64,000 bases of DNA from Chitinophaga sancti (lineage in GTDB: Bacteria > Bacteroidota > Bacteroidia > Chitinophagales > Chitinophagaceae), in contig NZ_CP139247.1 of the NCBI RefSeq assembly GCF_034087045.1, positions 7,342,001-7,406,000 on the forward strand, given 5' to 3'. Shown one piece after another: positions 8,632 through 17,683 of this stretch. Position 1 is the first letter of the stretch; the number at the start of each line of letters is the position of its first letter. The position numbers were made by a program, and so were the translations under genes. The notes under the pieces are model-generated. The model worked only from the letters and a program-made list of their open reading frames with translations, ran no database searches and had not been told where the DNA came from.

Positions 8632-9378
8632 CTACAACCCCAGTGCTAATTTCAGTTTTGGATACCCCGTCTTACTCACCGGCACCTTCGCCCCACTCTT
8701 CAACATCGCCAAATGATTTTCCTTTTCATATGGCTCTATCCTCGTCACCTGGTTTACATTCAGAATATAAGAACGATGCACCCTCGCAAACTGCTGCATA
8801 TCTAAAGTCTTCTCAAAGAATGCCATTGTTTTATTTTTCAAAAACGCACCTTCCTGTGTCACTACCTTCACATAATCATCCGCTGCTTCGAGATAATGAA
8901 TATCCTGTACGGGTATTATCTTAATCTTCCCATTGATCTTCACCACTACCCTGTTACTCTGCAATGGACTCGCTGCCGCCGTTTCCAGCAATGCATCTGC
9001 CTGCAATGGCACAGGTACTATTTCCTGCCGCTTATCCAGCCATTTCTGCAATGCTTTGTCAAATCGTTCTTTAGAGAATGGCTTTAATAAATAATCAGTT
9101 GCATTCACTTCAAAAGCCCTGATCGCATGTTCTTCAAAAGCAGTCGTAAAGATTACTGCAGGCAGCTCTTCTACCAGTTCCAACATCTCAAATCCATTGA
9201 TCTTAGGCATCTGAACATCCAGGAAAATGATATCCGGCTGGTGTTGCTGTATCGCCTTTAATCCTTCAAACCCATCATTGCATTCCTGCAGAACCCGGAT
9301 CTGTGTGAAAGTTCCGAGGTATTCTTTTACGATTTCCCTGGCCAGTGGTTCATCATCAATTATTACTGCTTTTATCAT
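8632..9378 (-). CDS. LytTR-family response regulator
   Basis: A 248-residue cytoplasmic response regulator. The REC domain (1 to about 120) has the acidic pair in AVIIDDEPLA, phosphoacceptor Asp in DIIFLDVQMP, and the Lys of DYLLKPF. The LytTR DNA-binding domain (about 145-245) shows VVKINGKIKIIPVQDIHYLEA and the FARVHRSYILNVNQVTRIEPY signature. It overlaps the upstream histidine kinase gene by 23 bp, so the two are coupled. It is the last gene of a four-gene operon that starts with a LiaF-like protein at 11573. The target is unknown. Confidence 0.93.
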   Translation of the reverse strand: MIKAVIIDDEPLAREIVKEYLGTFTQIRVLQECNDGFEGLKAIQQHQPDIIFLDVQMPKINGFEMLELVEELPAVIFTTAFEEHAIRAFEVNATDYLLKPFSKERFDKALQKWLDKRQEIVPVPLQADALLETAAASPLQSNRVVVKINGKIKIIPVQDIHYLEAADDYVKVVTQEGAFLKNKTMAFFEKTLDMQQFARVHRSYILNVNQVTRIEPYEKENHLAMLKSGAKVPVSKTGYPKLKLALGL

Positions 9379-10417
9379 AGCGTTGTGGCACTTTAATCAG
9401 AGTTGTGTAAATGTTGTCTTTTGCTTCCGTTTCCAGCAGATCCTGTCTTGCAAAGAGCAGGTACAACCTTCTACGAATTGAGTTTAATCCAAAGCCTGTA
9501 CCAGTCGGCTTTTGTGACAGGTCTGCATCGTATGGATTCTGTACCTGTATGTATAGCAGATCCTCTATTGACCATGCCTGTATGGTGATCGTGATTGCTT
9601 CTGTGGTATCATACAATCCATACTTGATGGCGTTTTCTACTACGGGTTGCAATAACATAGGTGGTATCATCATCTTTTCTACTTCTCCGTCTGCTTTGAC
9701 TTCGGTTGTTAAACGATGACCAAAGCGGACTTTTTCTATATCCAGGTACCATTGAAGGTATTGCAGTTCTTCGGGGAGCAGGATCCATTGCTGGTCTTCA
9801 CGCTTCAAGGTACCTCTCAGAAAATCACTGAGCTTGAGTACCATCTCTCTTGCCTGCTGTGGGCGCAATGCAATCAATGCATTGATAGAGTTCAGACTGT
9901 TGAATAAAAAATGCGGTTGCAGCTGTTGTCTGAGTTTGTACAATTCTGCTTCGCGGGCTAATCTTTCTGTCGCCTGTTTTCTGCTCAACTCCTGCCGCTG
10001 TTCTTCCAGGTCATACCAGTAAAGGCTTTTGAACGCTATGCCTGTAATCAGTAACCATCCGAAGAGGAACCTGACCGGCATTGCCAGGTGAATCCATTCC
10101 AGGTAAGGCTGATTATTCTGAAACGTATATTGCAGTGCCCAAGTGCTCAGTGAAATCCAGATCAGGGCCTGGGAAGTGGAAAAACAGAGCACGAAAAAAG
10201 TCTTTCCTTTCTGCGGCCGGTAATAGGCCAGGCTGTAACTGATAGTCAATGCTGCCAGCGCCAGAAAACCAATGTGGATACCACTATCTACCCAGGCAAT
10301 GGAATCAGGAAAATGAAACCAGAACTGTAGCAGTACTGCCTGTACGATCAGCGATACATAACCCGTGGCAGCGAATGACCAGCGAAACGATTTATCTGAT
10401 ATGAGTTGACTTGCCAA
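9356..10417 (-). CDS. LytS-type sensor histidine kinase
   Basis: A 353-residue membrane kinase: four hydrophobic segments in residues 15-140, a linker helix, then the His_kinase/HATPase module with the phospho-His in LQPHFLFNSLNSINALI, an N-box VVENAIKYGLYD, and the GFGLNSIRRRL G-box. No ATG is available at the N-terminus. The only plausible start is TTG at 10415-10417, which puts the sensor just before the first membrane helix. It overlaps the response-regulator gene by 23 bp. The signal is unknown; the LiaF-like and DUF4288 proteins encoded upstream are candidate partners. Confidence 0.9.
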   Translation of the reverse strand: MASQLISDKSFRWSFAATGYVSLIVQAVLLQFWFHFPDSIAWVDSGIHIGFLALAALTISYSLAYYRPQKGKTFFVLCFSTSQALIWISLSTWALQYTFQNNQPYLEWIHLAMPVRFLFGWLLITGIAFKSLYWYDLEEQRQELSRKQATERLAREAELYKLRQQLQPHFLFNSLNSINALIALRPQQAREMVLKLSDFLRGTLKREDQQWILLPEELQYLQWYLDIEKVRFGHRLTTEVKADGEVEKMMIPPMLLQPVVENAIKYGLYDTTEAITITIQAWSIEDLLYIQVQNPYDADLSQKPTGTGFGLNSIRRRLYLLFARQDLLETEAKDNIYTTLIKVPQRYDKSSNN

Positions 10418-10464
10418 ATTATTGTGTTTGTTAGTAGGTACATCCTTTTTGTGAAATGTTACAT

Positions 10465-10812
10465 TCAGTTAGCATGTACATCTGTTCCATTCAACTGCGC
10501 TGCTCTTACCTGCAACCATGAGATATAAGCGTTTGGGTCTCCGGGTTCTTCTATACGTGAGTACAGTTCCATTCCATCATCCAGGGTTTCCAGGCTATTC
10601 ACTTCGGGTACGTTGATAAAGCGCCATTCTACCAGTTCCTGTTTTTGGTTTCTAAAAGAATATTGCTCCTGTTTACCCAGATCACAAGCTCTTTTCCAGG
10701 CTTCCTGTTTGCTGCCGGCACTGATCAGACGTAGCTGTTCATCGAACTGCGGTGTGTGTGCACCGGCACCACTGATGATCTGATAAACGATCTTGGCTAC
10801 AAACCATGTCAT
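10465..10812 (-). CDS. DUF4288-family protein
   Basis: A 115-residue soluble protein of the DUF4288 family: an N-terminal FVAKIVYQI strand, the FDEQLRLISAGSKQEAWKRA helix, VEWRFINV, and the GMELYSRIEEP segment typical of the domain. The function is unknown. It lies 17 bp after the LiaF-like gene and 47 bp before the histidine kinase on the same strand, so it is very likely part of that envelope-sensing operon. Confidence 0.8.
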   Translation of the reverse strand: MTWFVAKIVYQIISGAGAHTPQFDEQLRLISAGSKQEAWKRACDLGKQEQYSFRNQKQELVEWRFINVPEVNSLETLDDGMELYSRIEEPGDPNAYISWLQVRAAQLNGTDVHAN

Positions 10813-10829
10813 AATTGTAATATTTAAAA

Positions 10830-11573
10830 TCAGCTATAACTTTTAATTTCAATGCCGCCGAATACGCAGCTACCTTTGATGATAAGCACCTTGTTTGGGT
10901 TGGCGCCGATCAGTTCTATCGGGCGTTTATCTTCTACGCCACCAAATACACTGCTGGTCATGATCTTCACTTCCCAGTTTGCAGGCACCACCAGTTCTAC
11001 ACCACCAAACACACAGTCACAATTCAATACGATCGTACCATCAAAATCGGCTTGTAAAAGGTTGACATCACAACCACCAAAGACTGCCGATATACGGCCA
11101 CCTTTGAATTTCTTGGATACGATGAGCCGGTTTTCGCCACTGAATACTACTTCTGCATTGATATAATCTTCATCTGCAGGGTAAAGATCCGGGACTACTT
11201 TGGGCTCGTCTTCTACATCCAGGTATTTTTTGTGTGAGCTGGGCCGGAAAACGATAAAGAGTAAACCAATGATGATTAAAAACCCTGGCCAGATGAAACG
11301 ATCTACATCATATGGCAGGTAGAAATATTCTCTTACCATAAAAACACAACCGAGTAAGATCATAATCACCCCTCCAACGTTCCTGAACTCACTTTTAATC
11401 CAGATCATAATACCTATACCTATAATCAGCATCTGCCAGGATACAATCCATTCGGGAATATCGAGATCAAGGTTATGGAATAGGAGAAAAACACCTACCA
11501 GTAGGATGATAACACCTCTGAAAGCTCCGTTCTTTTCGTGTTTTCTTCGTCCGTATATGTCTTTATTTCGCAT
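10830..11573 (-). CDS. LiaF-like membrane protein (DUF5668 N-terminus)
   Basis: A 247-residue protein. The N-terminal part has four hydrophobic segments (residues about 18-110; the pattern of IILLVGVFLLFHNLDL resembles DUF5668). The cytoplasmic or periplasmic C-terminal part (about 150-247) repeats the motif (V/C)FGG(C/V) three or more times, as in LiaF-type beta-helical domains. In Firmicutes LiaF represses the LiaSR envelope-stress system. Here the protein heads an operon ending in a LytS/LytTR pair, so a similar modulator role is plausible but unproven. A -7 element lies 22 bp upstream of the ATG. Confidence 0.8.
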   Translation of the reverse strand: MRNKDIYGRRKHEKNGAFRGVIILLVGVFLLFHNLDLDIPEWIVSWQMLIIGIGIMIWIKSEFRNVGGVIMILLGCVFMVREYFYLPYDVDRFIWPGFLIIIGLLFIVFRPSSHKKYLDVEDEPKVVPDLYPADEDYINAEVVFSGENRLIVSKKFKGGRISAVFGGCDVNLLQADFDGTIVLNCDCVFGGVELVVPANWEVKIMTSSVFGGVEDKRPIELIGANPNKVLIIKGSCVFGGIEIKSYS

Positions 11574-11595
11574 TGTTTGTTCTCATTTAACGATA

Positions 11596-11603
11596 CAAAC
11601 TTA
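11596..11603 (-). promoter_or_regulatory. Bacteroidota -7 element for the LiaF-like/LytTR operon
   Basis: Read on the minus strand this is TAAGTTTG, a match to TAnnTTTG, 22 bp before the ATG of the LiaF-like gene. It would give a short 5' leader. Confidence 0.5.
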
Positions 11604-11711
11604 AGAAGGAGGCGTGGGTTATGGAAGGGGGTTTAGGTTAAAATTGGGGGGAGGGCGGTAAGCGGCATGAAAAGGTCGGTGAAATTTCTGGATTTTAATT
11701 ATTAGCGAAAG

Positions 11712-11748
11712 AAAGCGCTTTCACCTTCGGCGAAAGCGCTTTTTTTCG
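11712..11748. terminator. Bidirectional Rho-independent terminator
   Basis: Arms AAAGCGCTTTC (from 11712) and GAAAGCGCTTT (to 11742) surround a short loop containing TTCG, with a T run following on the plus strand. The gene to its right on the minus strand is the SGNH hydrolase. Two direct copies of TTTAGTAAGACGGC lie just beyond (about 11786 and 11829), and nothing else is recognised between 11574 and 11855. Confidence 0.7.
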
Positions 11749-11855
11749 GGTGGTGGGCCTGCGGCCGGCTTTTAAGAGGTGTCTTTAGTAAGACGGCAGG
11801 TAGGTGGCCGATTTTTAAAGACGTTCTTTTAGTAAGACGGCGGGACCTGCTTAAT

Positions 11856-12557
11856 TTAATACGCTGGTGGCGGTGCTACTATGGCTTTAAAAATAATAGA
11901 CAGCTTTGCCGCCCACATACCCATTTCCTGCCCGGAATAATGTAACCCATCGCTGGTTATTAAGCCCTTAGGGTCCTGCATTACATCGCGGGTATCGGGG
12001 GTAATATCCAGGTACTTCACTTTATGCTTCTTTGCAATCGCCTTATTCGCTTCGTTATACTGATCTATCTGCCCTGCTATGTCATCACGATCACGGCCTT
12101 CGGCATAGGGGGTCACCCCCCAGTCAGGAATGGAAATCACCACTACATGGTTGGCTTTTCCACCAGCATAACCAATAGCTCTTTCCAACAATTGAGTAAA
12201 CCAGGGTTTATAACTTTCTACCGGAAAGCCCCTATACTGATCGTTCACCCCAATCAGGAGGGTAACGATATCATACGTTTCGTTGATAGGGTTTGCATTC
12301 AGGGCATCGTTCAGTTCGATGGTGGTCCAGCCGGTTTTGGCCACTATTTTTGGGTCCGCTACTTCTATCCCACTGTTTTTCAGAATTTTAACAGTCTGAA
12401 CAGGAAAACGGTCGTTTTCTCCTACTCCTTCGCCAATGGTATAACTATCGCCCAGGGCTAAGTAAGTAAATACGGTCGTATCATTTGGAGTCGTCATGGA
12501 ATTTGCTTTAATCTGTAAGGTGAGTAACAAAAAGCAAATTAAAAATAATTTGTACAT
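11856..12557 (-). CDS. SGNH/GDSL-family hydrolase, exported
   Basis: A 233-residue predicted periplasmic SGNH esterase/lipase. Start MYKLFLICFLLLTLQ (ATG 12555-12557) gives a clean signal peptide; the longer frame upstream lacks one. The catalytic Ser is in block I YLALGDSYTIGEG, the block III Asn in VTLLIGVNDQ, and the Asp/His pair in block V SDGLHYS. The hydrolytic fold is certain; the natural ester substrate is not known. It is divergent from the isocitrate dehydrogenase gene. Confidence 0.9.
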   Translation of the reverse strand: MYKLFLICFLLLTLQIKANSMTTPNDTTVFTYLALGDSYTIGEGVGENDRFPVQTVKILKNSGIEVADPKIVAKTGWTTIELNDALNANPINETYDIVTLLIGVNDQYRGFPVESYKPWFTQLLERAIGYAGGKANHVVVISIPDWGVTPYAEGRDRDDIAGQIDQYNEANKAIAKKHKVKYLDITPDTRDVMQDPKGLITSDGLHYSGQEMGMWAAKLSIIFKAIVAPPPAY

Positions 12558-12635
12558 AGGAATAGTTTTTAAACTGTTAGGGCAGGTTACGATGAAGAAT
12601 CCCTGCTTTAACATTACGTTTCGGTCATTAATTAG

Positions 12636-12643
12636 TACCTTTG
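12636..12643 (+). promoter_or_regulatory. -7 promoter element of the first isocitrate dehydrogenase gene
   Basis: TACCTTTG matches TAnnTTTG and ends 48 bp before the ATG at 12692. Confidence 0.55.
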
Positions 12644-12691
12644 CGCTCGAATAATTTATCAAAATTACGAACACGTAAAGAAACTAGTTTT

Positions 12692-13957
12692 ATGCCGGCA
12701 GAAAAAATATCAATGACCAATGGCCAGTTATCGGTACCTAACCATCCCATTATTCCTTTTATTGAAGGTGATGGTATCGGACCGGATATCTGGGCTGCCA
12801 GCGTGCGTGTATTTGACGCCGCTGTCGAAAAGGCCTATGGTGGAAAAAGAAAGATAGAATGGAAAGAGGTACTGGCAGGAGAAAAAGCCTTCCAGCAGAC
12901 AGGTGAATGGCTGCCAAAAGCAACGCTGGACGCCTTCAAAGAATATCTGGTTTCTATCAAAGGTCCGCTGTCTACACCTGTTGGTGGTGGTATCCGTTCC
13001 CTGAACGTAGCCATGCGCCAGGAACTGGACCTGTATGCCTGCGTACGCCCTGTACGTTGGTTCGACAAGGTGCCTTCTCCTGTTAAGCACCCGGAGAAAG
13101 TAGACATGGTCATTTTCCGGGAAAACACGGAAGATATCTATGCCGGTATCGAATATATGTATGGTACGCCGGAAGCTGAAAAACTGCTCAGGTTCCTGCA
13201 GGAAGAACTGGGCGTTAAGAAAATCCGTTTCCCTGAAACTTCTTCCCTGGGTATCAAGCCAGTTTCTAAAGAAGGTACTGAGCGCCTGGTACGTGCAGCC
13301 CTTAAGTATGCACTGGAAAAGAAACTGCCTTCACTGACACTGGTTCACAAAGGTAATATCATGAAATTCACCGAAGGTGGTTTCAAAACATGGGGTTATG
13401 AACTGGCTGTGCGCGAGTTCGGCGATCAGGTGTATACCTGGGAACAGTGGGAAGCTACCAAGAAAGAGAAAGGTGAAGAGGAAGCAAATAAAGAACTGGC
13501 CGTAGCTACTGCTCTTAAAAAACTGATCGTGAAGGATGTGATCGCAGACAACTTCCTGCAGCAGATACTGCTGGCTCCACAGGATTACTCAGTTGTAGCC
13601 ACCCTGAACCTGAACGGTGACTATATTTCTGACGCCCTGGCAGCAGCTGTAGGTGGCATCGGTATCGCACCAGGTGCGAATATCAACTACCTGACAGGTC
13701 ATGCGGTGTTCGAAGCTACACACGGTACTGCTCCGCGCTTTGCCAATACCAATTCCATGAACCCAAGCTCCGTGATCCTGAGTGGTGTAATGATGCTGGA
13801 ATATATGGGTTGGACAGAGGCTGCAGACATGATCGTTCATGGTCTGAGCACAGCGATTGCACGTAAGCGTGTAACGATCGACTTCTACAAGTTGATGGAC
13901 GATGCAACCCTGGTAAAAACCAGTGAGTTTGCTGATGAAGTAATTAAGCACCTGTAA
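12692..13957 (+). CDS. icd: Isocitrate dehydrogenase, bacterial homodimeric type
   Basis: A 421-residue TCA-cycle enzyme converting isocitrate to 2-oxoglutarate and CO2. Signatures include [12 protein letters not shown], the substrate Ser/Arg region of [24 protein letters not shown], the [10 protein letters not shown] segment and the Asp-rich metal site in [14 protein letters not shown]. It belongs to the E. coli Icd subfamily. The coenzyme site differs: aligned to E. coli, Lys344-Tyr345 are Arg-Phe (HGTAPRFAN), Val351 is Met, Tyr391 is Ile and Arg395 is Lys ([10 protein letters not shown]). Positive charge is kept, so NADP use remains likely but should not be assumed. The start ATG 12692 follows a -7 element. 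A second, unrelated-subfamily isocitrate dehydrogenase follows. Confidence 0.93.
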   Translation: MPAEKISMTNGQLSVPNHPIIPFIEGDGIGPDIWAASVRVFDAAVEKAYGGKRKIEWKEVLAGEKAFQQTGEWLPKATLDAFKEYLVSIKGPLSTPVGGGIRSLNVAMRQELDLYACVRPVRWFDKVPSPVKHPEKVDMVIFRENTEDIYAGIEYMYGTPEAEKLLRFLQEELGVKKIRFPETSSLGIKPVSKEGTERLVRAALKYALEKKLPSLTLVHKGNIMKFTEGGFKTWGYELAVREFGDQVYTWEQWEATKKEKGEEEANKELAVATALKKLIVKDVIADNFLQQILLAPQDYSVVATLNLNGDYISDALAAAVGGIGIAPGANINYLTGHAVFEATHGTAPRFANTNSMNPSSVILSGVMMLEYMGWTEAADMIVHGLSTAIARKRVTIDFYKLMDDATLVKTSEFADEVIKHL

Positions 13958-13983
13958 CAAAGGTCTGTTTATAAGTTTTTAAG

Positions 13984-14020
13984 GGGCTGGTTAAAAAGCG
14001 CATTGCTTTTTAACCAGCCC
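13984..14020 (+). terminator. Strong hairpin after icd
   Basis: A 16-bp perfect stem (13984-13999 with 14005-14020; arm GGGCTGGTTAAAAAGC) and a 5-nt loop lie 26 bp after the stop. It has no long T run but has typical geometry for Bacteroidota terminators, and it separates the two isocitrate dehydrogenase genes. Confidence 0.7.
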
Positions 14021-14133
14021 TTGGTGACTAGATCAACCAGTAGCCCTGATTTAAAACCGAAAAACTTGTAAATTTTGCCCCATTATTGTATATTTCGCGA
14101 TTACTCGTAACTAATTAAAAATCAAACCCGAAA

Positions 14134-15366
14134 ATGGCAGAAAAAATTAAAGTCGCAAATCCTGTCGTAGAACTGGACGGAGATGAGATGACCAGGATCA
14201 TCTGGAAATTTATTAAAGACAAACTGATACTTCCTTATCTTGACGTTGATATCCAATACTTCGACCTTGGCATGGAGCACCGTGATGCTACTAACGACCA
14301 GGTTACTATAGATGCCGCGAACGCGATCAGAGCTGTTGGTGTAGGTATTAAATGTGCTACCATCACTCCTGACGAGGCTCGTGTAAAAGAGTTCAATCTG
14401 AAACAGATGTGGAAGTCACCAAACGGTACTATCCGTAACATCCTGGATGGTACAGTTTTCCGTGAGCCAATCGTTACTTCAAACGTACCTCGCCTGGTTC
14501 CAAACTGGACTGCTCCTATCTGCATAGGCCGTCACGCTTTCGGTGACCAGTACCGCGCTACTGACTTCGTAGTAAAAGGTAAAGGTAAACTGACTATCAA
14601 GTTTGAAGGTGAAAATGGTGAAGTGATCGAGCATGAAGTATACAACTTCAAAGGCGATGGCGTAGCACTGGCTATGTACAACACCGACGAATCTATCAAG
14701 GGTTTTGCACGTGCTTGTTTCAACCAGGCGCTGATCAAAAAATGGCCTTTGTACCTGAGTACCAAGAACACTATCCTGAAGAAATATGATGGTCGTTTCA
14801 AAGATATCTTTGAAGACATCTACCAGGAAGAATTCAAAGCGAAATTCGATGCTGCCGGTCTGACTTATGAGCACCGTCTGATCGATGACATGGTGGCGAG
14901 CGCACTGAAATGGAATGGTAACTTTGTATGGGCTTGTAAGAACTATGATGGTGATGTACAGTCTGATACTGTTGCACAAGGTTTTGGTTCACTGGGTCTG
15001 ATGACTTCTACCCTGGTTACACCAGATGGTAAAGTAATGGAAGCAGAAGCAGCACATGGTACTGTAACCCGTCACTATCGTGATCACCAGGCTGGTAAGC
15101 CAACATCTACTAACCCGATTGCATCTATCTTTGCGTGGACAAGAGGTCTGGAATTCAGAGGTCGTCTTGATTCTAATCAGGCGCTGATTGATTTCTGTCA
15201 TGCACTGGAGCAGGTTTGCGTAGAGGTTGTGGAGAGTGGAAAGATGACGAAAGATTTGGCTGTTTGTATTCACGGTAATAAAGTTGAACACGGAAAGCAT
15301 TATCTTTACACTGAGGAATTCCTGACGGCATTGGATGATGCACTGAAGGTGAAACTCGGTAAATAA
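14134..15366 (+). CDS. NADP-dependent isocitrate dehydrogenase, eukaryotic-like subfamily
   Basis: A 410-residue enzyme with the same reaction as the preceding gene but of the IDH1/IDH2-like subfamily: [18 protein letters not shown] at the N-terminus, [19 protein letters not shown], the [13 protein letters not shown] active-site segment, and the NADP-contacting [12 protein letters not shown] motif (Arg-His present as in human IDH1). Length and motifs are complete. A TATATTTC element about 40 bp upstream is a near match to the -7 consensus. Two subfamilies side by side suggests different coenzyme use or expression conditions, which is inference. Confidence 0.95.
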   Translation: MAEKIKVANPVVELDGDEMTRIIWKFIKDKLILPYLDVDIQYFDLGMEHRDATNDQVTIDAANAIRAVGVGIKCATITPDEARVKEFNLKQMWKSPNGTIRNILDGTVFREPIVTSNVPRLVPNWTAPICIGRHAFGDQYRATDFVVKGKGKLTIKFEGENGEVIEHEVYNFKGDGVALAMYNTDESIKGFARACFNQALIKKWPLYLSTKNTILKKYDGRFKDIFEDIYQEEFKAKFDAAGLTYEHRLIDDMVASALKWNGNFVWACKNYDGDVQSDTVAQGFGSLGLMTSTLVTPDGKVMEAEAAHGTVTRHYRDHQAGKPTSTNPIASIFAWTRGLEFRGRLDSNQALIDFCHALEQVCVEVVESGKMTKDLAVCIHGNKVEHGKHYLYTEEFLTALDDALKVKLGK

Positions 15367-15399
15367 TTAGCCACACGTTTGCAATACTGATATGAGACG

Positions 15400-15423
15400 A
15401 CGTCCTTCCTTTTGGGAGGACGT
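15400..15423 (+). terminator. Short hairpin after the second isocitrate dehydrogenase
   Basis: ACGTCCTTCC pairs with GGGAGGACGT (9 of 10 bp) around a 4-nt loop, 33 bp after the stop codon. It is followed by a stronger terminator at 15457-15499. Confidence 0.45.
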
Positions 15424-15456
15424 TGTTACTTTAGGGAAGTTTGCTATGAATTGGGC

Positions 15457-15499
15457 AAAAAAATGAGGCTTTTCCCTTCGGAAAAAGCCTCATTTTTTT
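15457..15499. terminator. Bidirectional A/T-flanked terminator
   Basis: A 17-bp stem (A-run, ATGAGGCTTTT and its complement, ending in a T-run) with a loop containing CCTTCG. It fits a Rho-independent terminator in both directions between convergent genes. Confidence 0.75.
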
Positions 15500-15504
15500 G
15501 AGCG

Positions 15505-15538
15505 CCAATCTGCCCCAGCAAACGCTGGGGCAGATTGG
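15505..15538 (-). terminator. Perfect 15-bp hairpin downstream of the L,D-transpeptidase
   Basis: Arms CCAATCTGCCCCAGC (15505-15519) and its exact complement (15524-15538) flank an AAAC loop, 15 bp from the stop codon of the minus-strand gene. It is probably its 3' terminator together with the adjacent 15457-15499 hairpin. Confidence 0.6.
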
Positions 15539-15553
15539 AAATGCGAAAGCCAG

Positions 15554-17212
15554 TTATAATGCCATAAGTTTTTTCATGATCTTGTCTTCGCCATAGATAT
15601 CTTCGTAGAACATCATCTGGCCATCCCTGCCTTCGGCTGTGTAGTAACGTAAATAGATAGGAATGCCTTTTGACAAATCAATCTGCTTCTTCTGCCCTTT
15701 ATCTAACCAGGCACGTACACTGTCACGCTTGAAACGTTTATCATCCTTAATTAAATACATTGCCAGACTATCCCATTGCTGTATACGTACACAACCATGA
15801 CTCATAGCCCGATAGGCATTTCTGAATAAACCACGGTTGTTAGTATCGTGCAGATATACAGCGTATTTATTGAAGAAATTAAACTTCATAATCCCTAATG
15901 AGTTTTCCAGACCATCCATTTGCCTGAGTACATAAGGAAAATAATTTTTACTGAACTTTTTCCAAGGTACACTATCCGGGTTCACGGCATTACCATCTTT
16001 ATCTATTACTTCCAGGTTTTTCTTTGCTAAGTAATGCGGATCTTTCTGGATAGCAGGCAGCATTTCTTTGATAGAAATACTGAACGGTACACGCCAGTAA
16101 GGATACATTACAAAGTTCGACAACCTTGAATTCAGGAGTGGTGTACGGGTACGGGGCGCACCTACAATCACACGGGAGTCGAGGATCACCTGACCACTAT
16201 CCCACACCATCATATGATAACCCGGTATGTTTACAAAGATGTAACGGTGCGGTAATGAATCCGGCCATTTGCGCCAGCGATCCAGGTTTACAGCGGCCTG
16301 TATCATCCAGTCATGAAATGATTTATTCATTACCTGGATGGTTTTCTTACCTGCCTGTCCATCTTCAAATAAATTAAACTCATGCTGGAAAGCTTTCACA
16401 CCTTCTCTCAGTAAAGCAGTATCTGCACCATGTCCATTGGCAGTATCCACATGTCCTGTCTGTACCAACCGGTTCAACACCAGTTGTTTGAATGCAGGTG
16501 TATCTACATAGGCTGTAGGCAGTGAATCCCAATGTAAGGACTGATACTTTGCTTTGAAATTCAGCAAGGCGGCTTTCAACGAATGATAACCTTCGTAAGC
16601 TGGTTCCAGCTGATGAAAGGTGCCGGAGATGTTGTTGTCTTTTAACGCGGTGGTGAGTAGCTGAACCAGTGTGGTATCTGTCATTACAGAATCAGGACGA
16701 AGCGTGATGCTGTCACGGGGAGCAATACCATAACGGAGATGGGTAGCCATTTTCATAAATGCATCGGTCATCATAACGTCTACCTCCGCAAGCAGCGCGG
16801 CATCCCTGCCGGAACCGGTGGCAGCATGGAGTTGCTGCATAGCAGAATCCAGTGCACTACGGTGGTAAATACCTGCTGGTAAACCGACTTCGTCAGCGTG
16901 GTCAATGAAATACAACATGGAATCTGCAGCCGGCAGCAATTGCCCGTCTACAGACCATTTGGCCTGGTTGGCTGCGAGCTGATAAAAGTACTGTAACGCA
17001 GATACGCTGTGCACCGGTACTTTATCCTCAAGGGCTTTGTTATCAGCCGTGTAGCTGAGTCGCTCACCTATTTGTTCCGGAATCACTTCACCCAGTTGCT
17101 TTACGTCCCTCACTATTTCTCTTTTCCGGAGTTCCCGTTTCTGATGACAGGAGAACAATGCAAACGATGCTACAAGACATAGCACGATGTCCCTTACAAA
17201 CTTATACTTCAT
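15554..17212 (-). CDS. Murein L,D-transpeptidase (YcbB/LdtD-like), lipoprotein
   Basis: A 552-residue envelope enzyme forming 3-3 peptidoglycan cross-links. The ATG at 17210-17212 (MKYKFVRDIVLC...) was preferred over an upstream TTG. The signal peptide ends in ALFSC, a lipobox. A large scaffold domain (to about residue 260) is followed by a peptidoglycan-binding-like segment (LREGVKAFQHEF...GKKTIQVMN) and a YkuD catalytic domain with the HDTNN...AMSHGCVRI active-site motif (catalytic His and Cys intact). A TACCTTTG -7 element on the minus strand at 17454-17461 would give a leader of about 240 nt containing no ORF. Confidence 0.92.
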   Translation of the reverse strand: MKYKFVRDIVLCLVASFALFSCHQKRELRKREIVRDVKQLGEVIPEQIGERLSYTADNKALEDKVPVHSVSALQYFYQLAANQAKWSVDGQLLPAADSMLYFIDHADEVGLPAGIYHRSALDSAMQQLHAATGSGRDAALLAEVDVMMTDAFMKMATHLRYGIAPRDSITLRPDSVMTDTTLVQLLTTALKDNNISGTFHQLEPAYEGYHSLKAALLNFKAKYQSLHWDSLPTAYVDTPAFKQLVLNRLVQTGHVDTANGHGADTALLREGVKAFQHEFNLFEDGQAGKKTIQVMNKSFHDWMIQAAVNLDRWRKWPDSLPHRYIFVNIPGYHMMVWDSGQVILDSRVIVGAPRTRTPLLNSRLSNFVMYPYWRVPFSISIKEMLPAIQKDPHYLAKKNLEVIDKDGNAVNPDSVPWKKFSKNYFPYVLRQMDGLENSLGIMKFNFFNKYAVYLHDTNNRGLFRNAYRAMSHGCVRIQQWDSLAMYLIKDDKRFKRDSVRAWLDKGQKKQIDLSKGIPIYLRYYTAEGRDGQMMFYEDIYGEDKIMKKLMAL

Positions 17213-17453
17213 TGGCGTTTGAAACAATTAATTAAAGGTACGTATTTGAAAATATTTTCATAGAAGATATTGCCGGGGTCGTAATTATTCTACAAAATTA
17301 GTGCTAACATATTCCAGGGTTAATTTTAAAAATGCAGAATTATTTGCAACAGTTTTTCTTCACAAACAAAGACTGTATGAATTTTAATATTGACACGACT
17401 ACTTTCATCTTTTCTTCTTTATTGCATTCAAAAAATGAATTCGAACTTCGTTG

Positions 17454-17461
17454 CAAAGGTA
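17454..17461 (-). promoter_or_regulatory. Possible -7 element for the L,D-transpeptidase gene
   Basis: The minus strand reads TACCTTTG. The distance to the ATG (about 240 bp) implies a long untranslated leader, so the assignment is tentative. Confidence 0.35.
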
Positions 17462-17478
17462 TTACTTTAAAATAAAAA

Positions 17479-17560
17479 CCTTGTTTGATTTTTAGTCCAA
17501 GTCAAACAAGGATCCGAAAGCAAATAATGTAACGATAAACCTTGTACAAACGACAAGGTT
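17479..17560. other. Two consecutive hairpins sharing an ACCTTG core, unassigned
   Basis: Hairpin 1: CCTTGTTTGA (17479-17488) with TCAAACAAGG (17502-17511). Hairpin 2: AACCTTG (17538-17544) with CAAGGTT (17554-17560), extended by AATGT...ACATT flanks. They occupy an AT-rich 470-bp region (17213-17683) without a credible gene. They could be a small RNA, an attenuator in the L,D-transpeptidase leader, or terminators. Confidence 0.4.
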
Positions 17561-17683
17561 ACCACATTACTGCTTTTCAAAAAGTCAATAACAAGTTAAC
17601 GCGGAAATCGAGGATCTATTTATTTCATAGGAGATGGTATGGGGCAAAAAGGGTCAGGATTCATCTTCTAATGGTGGCAATGA

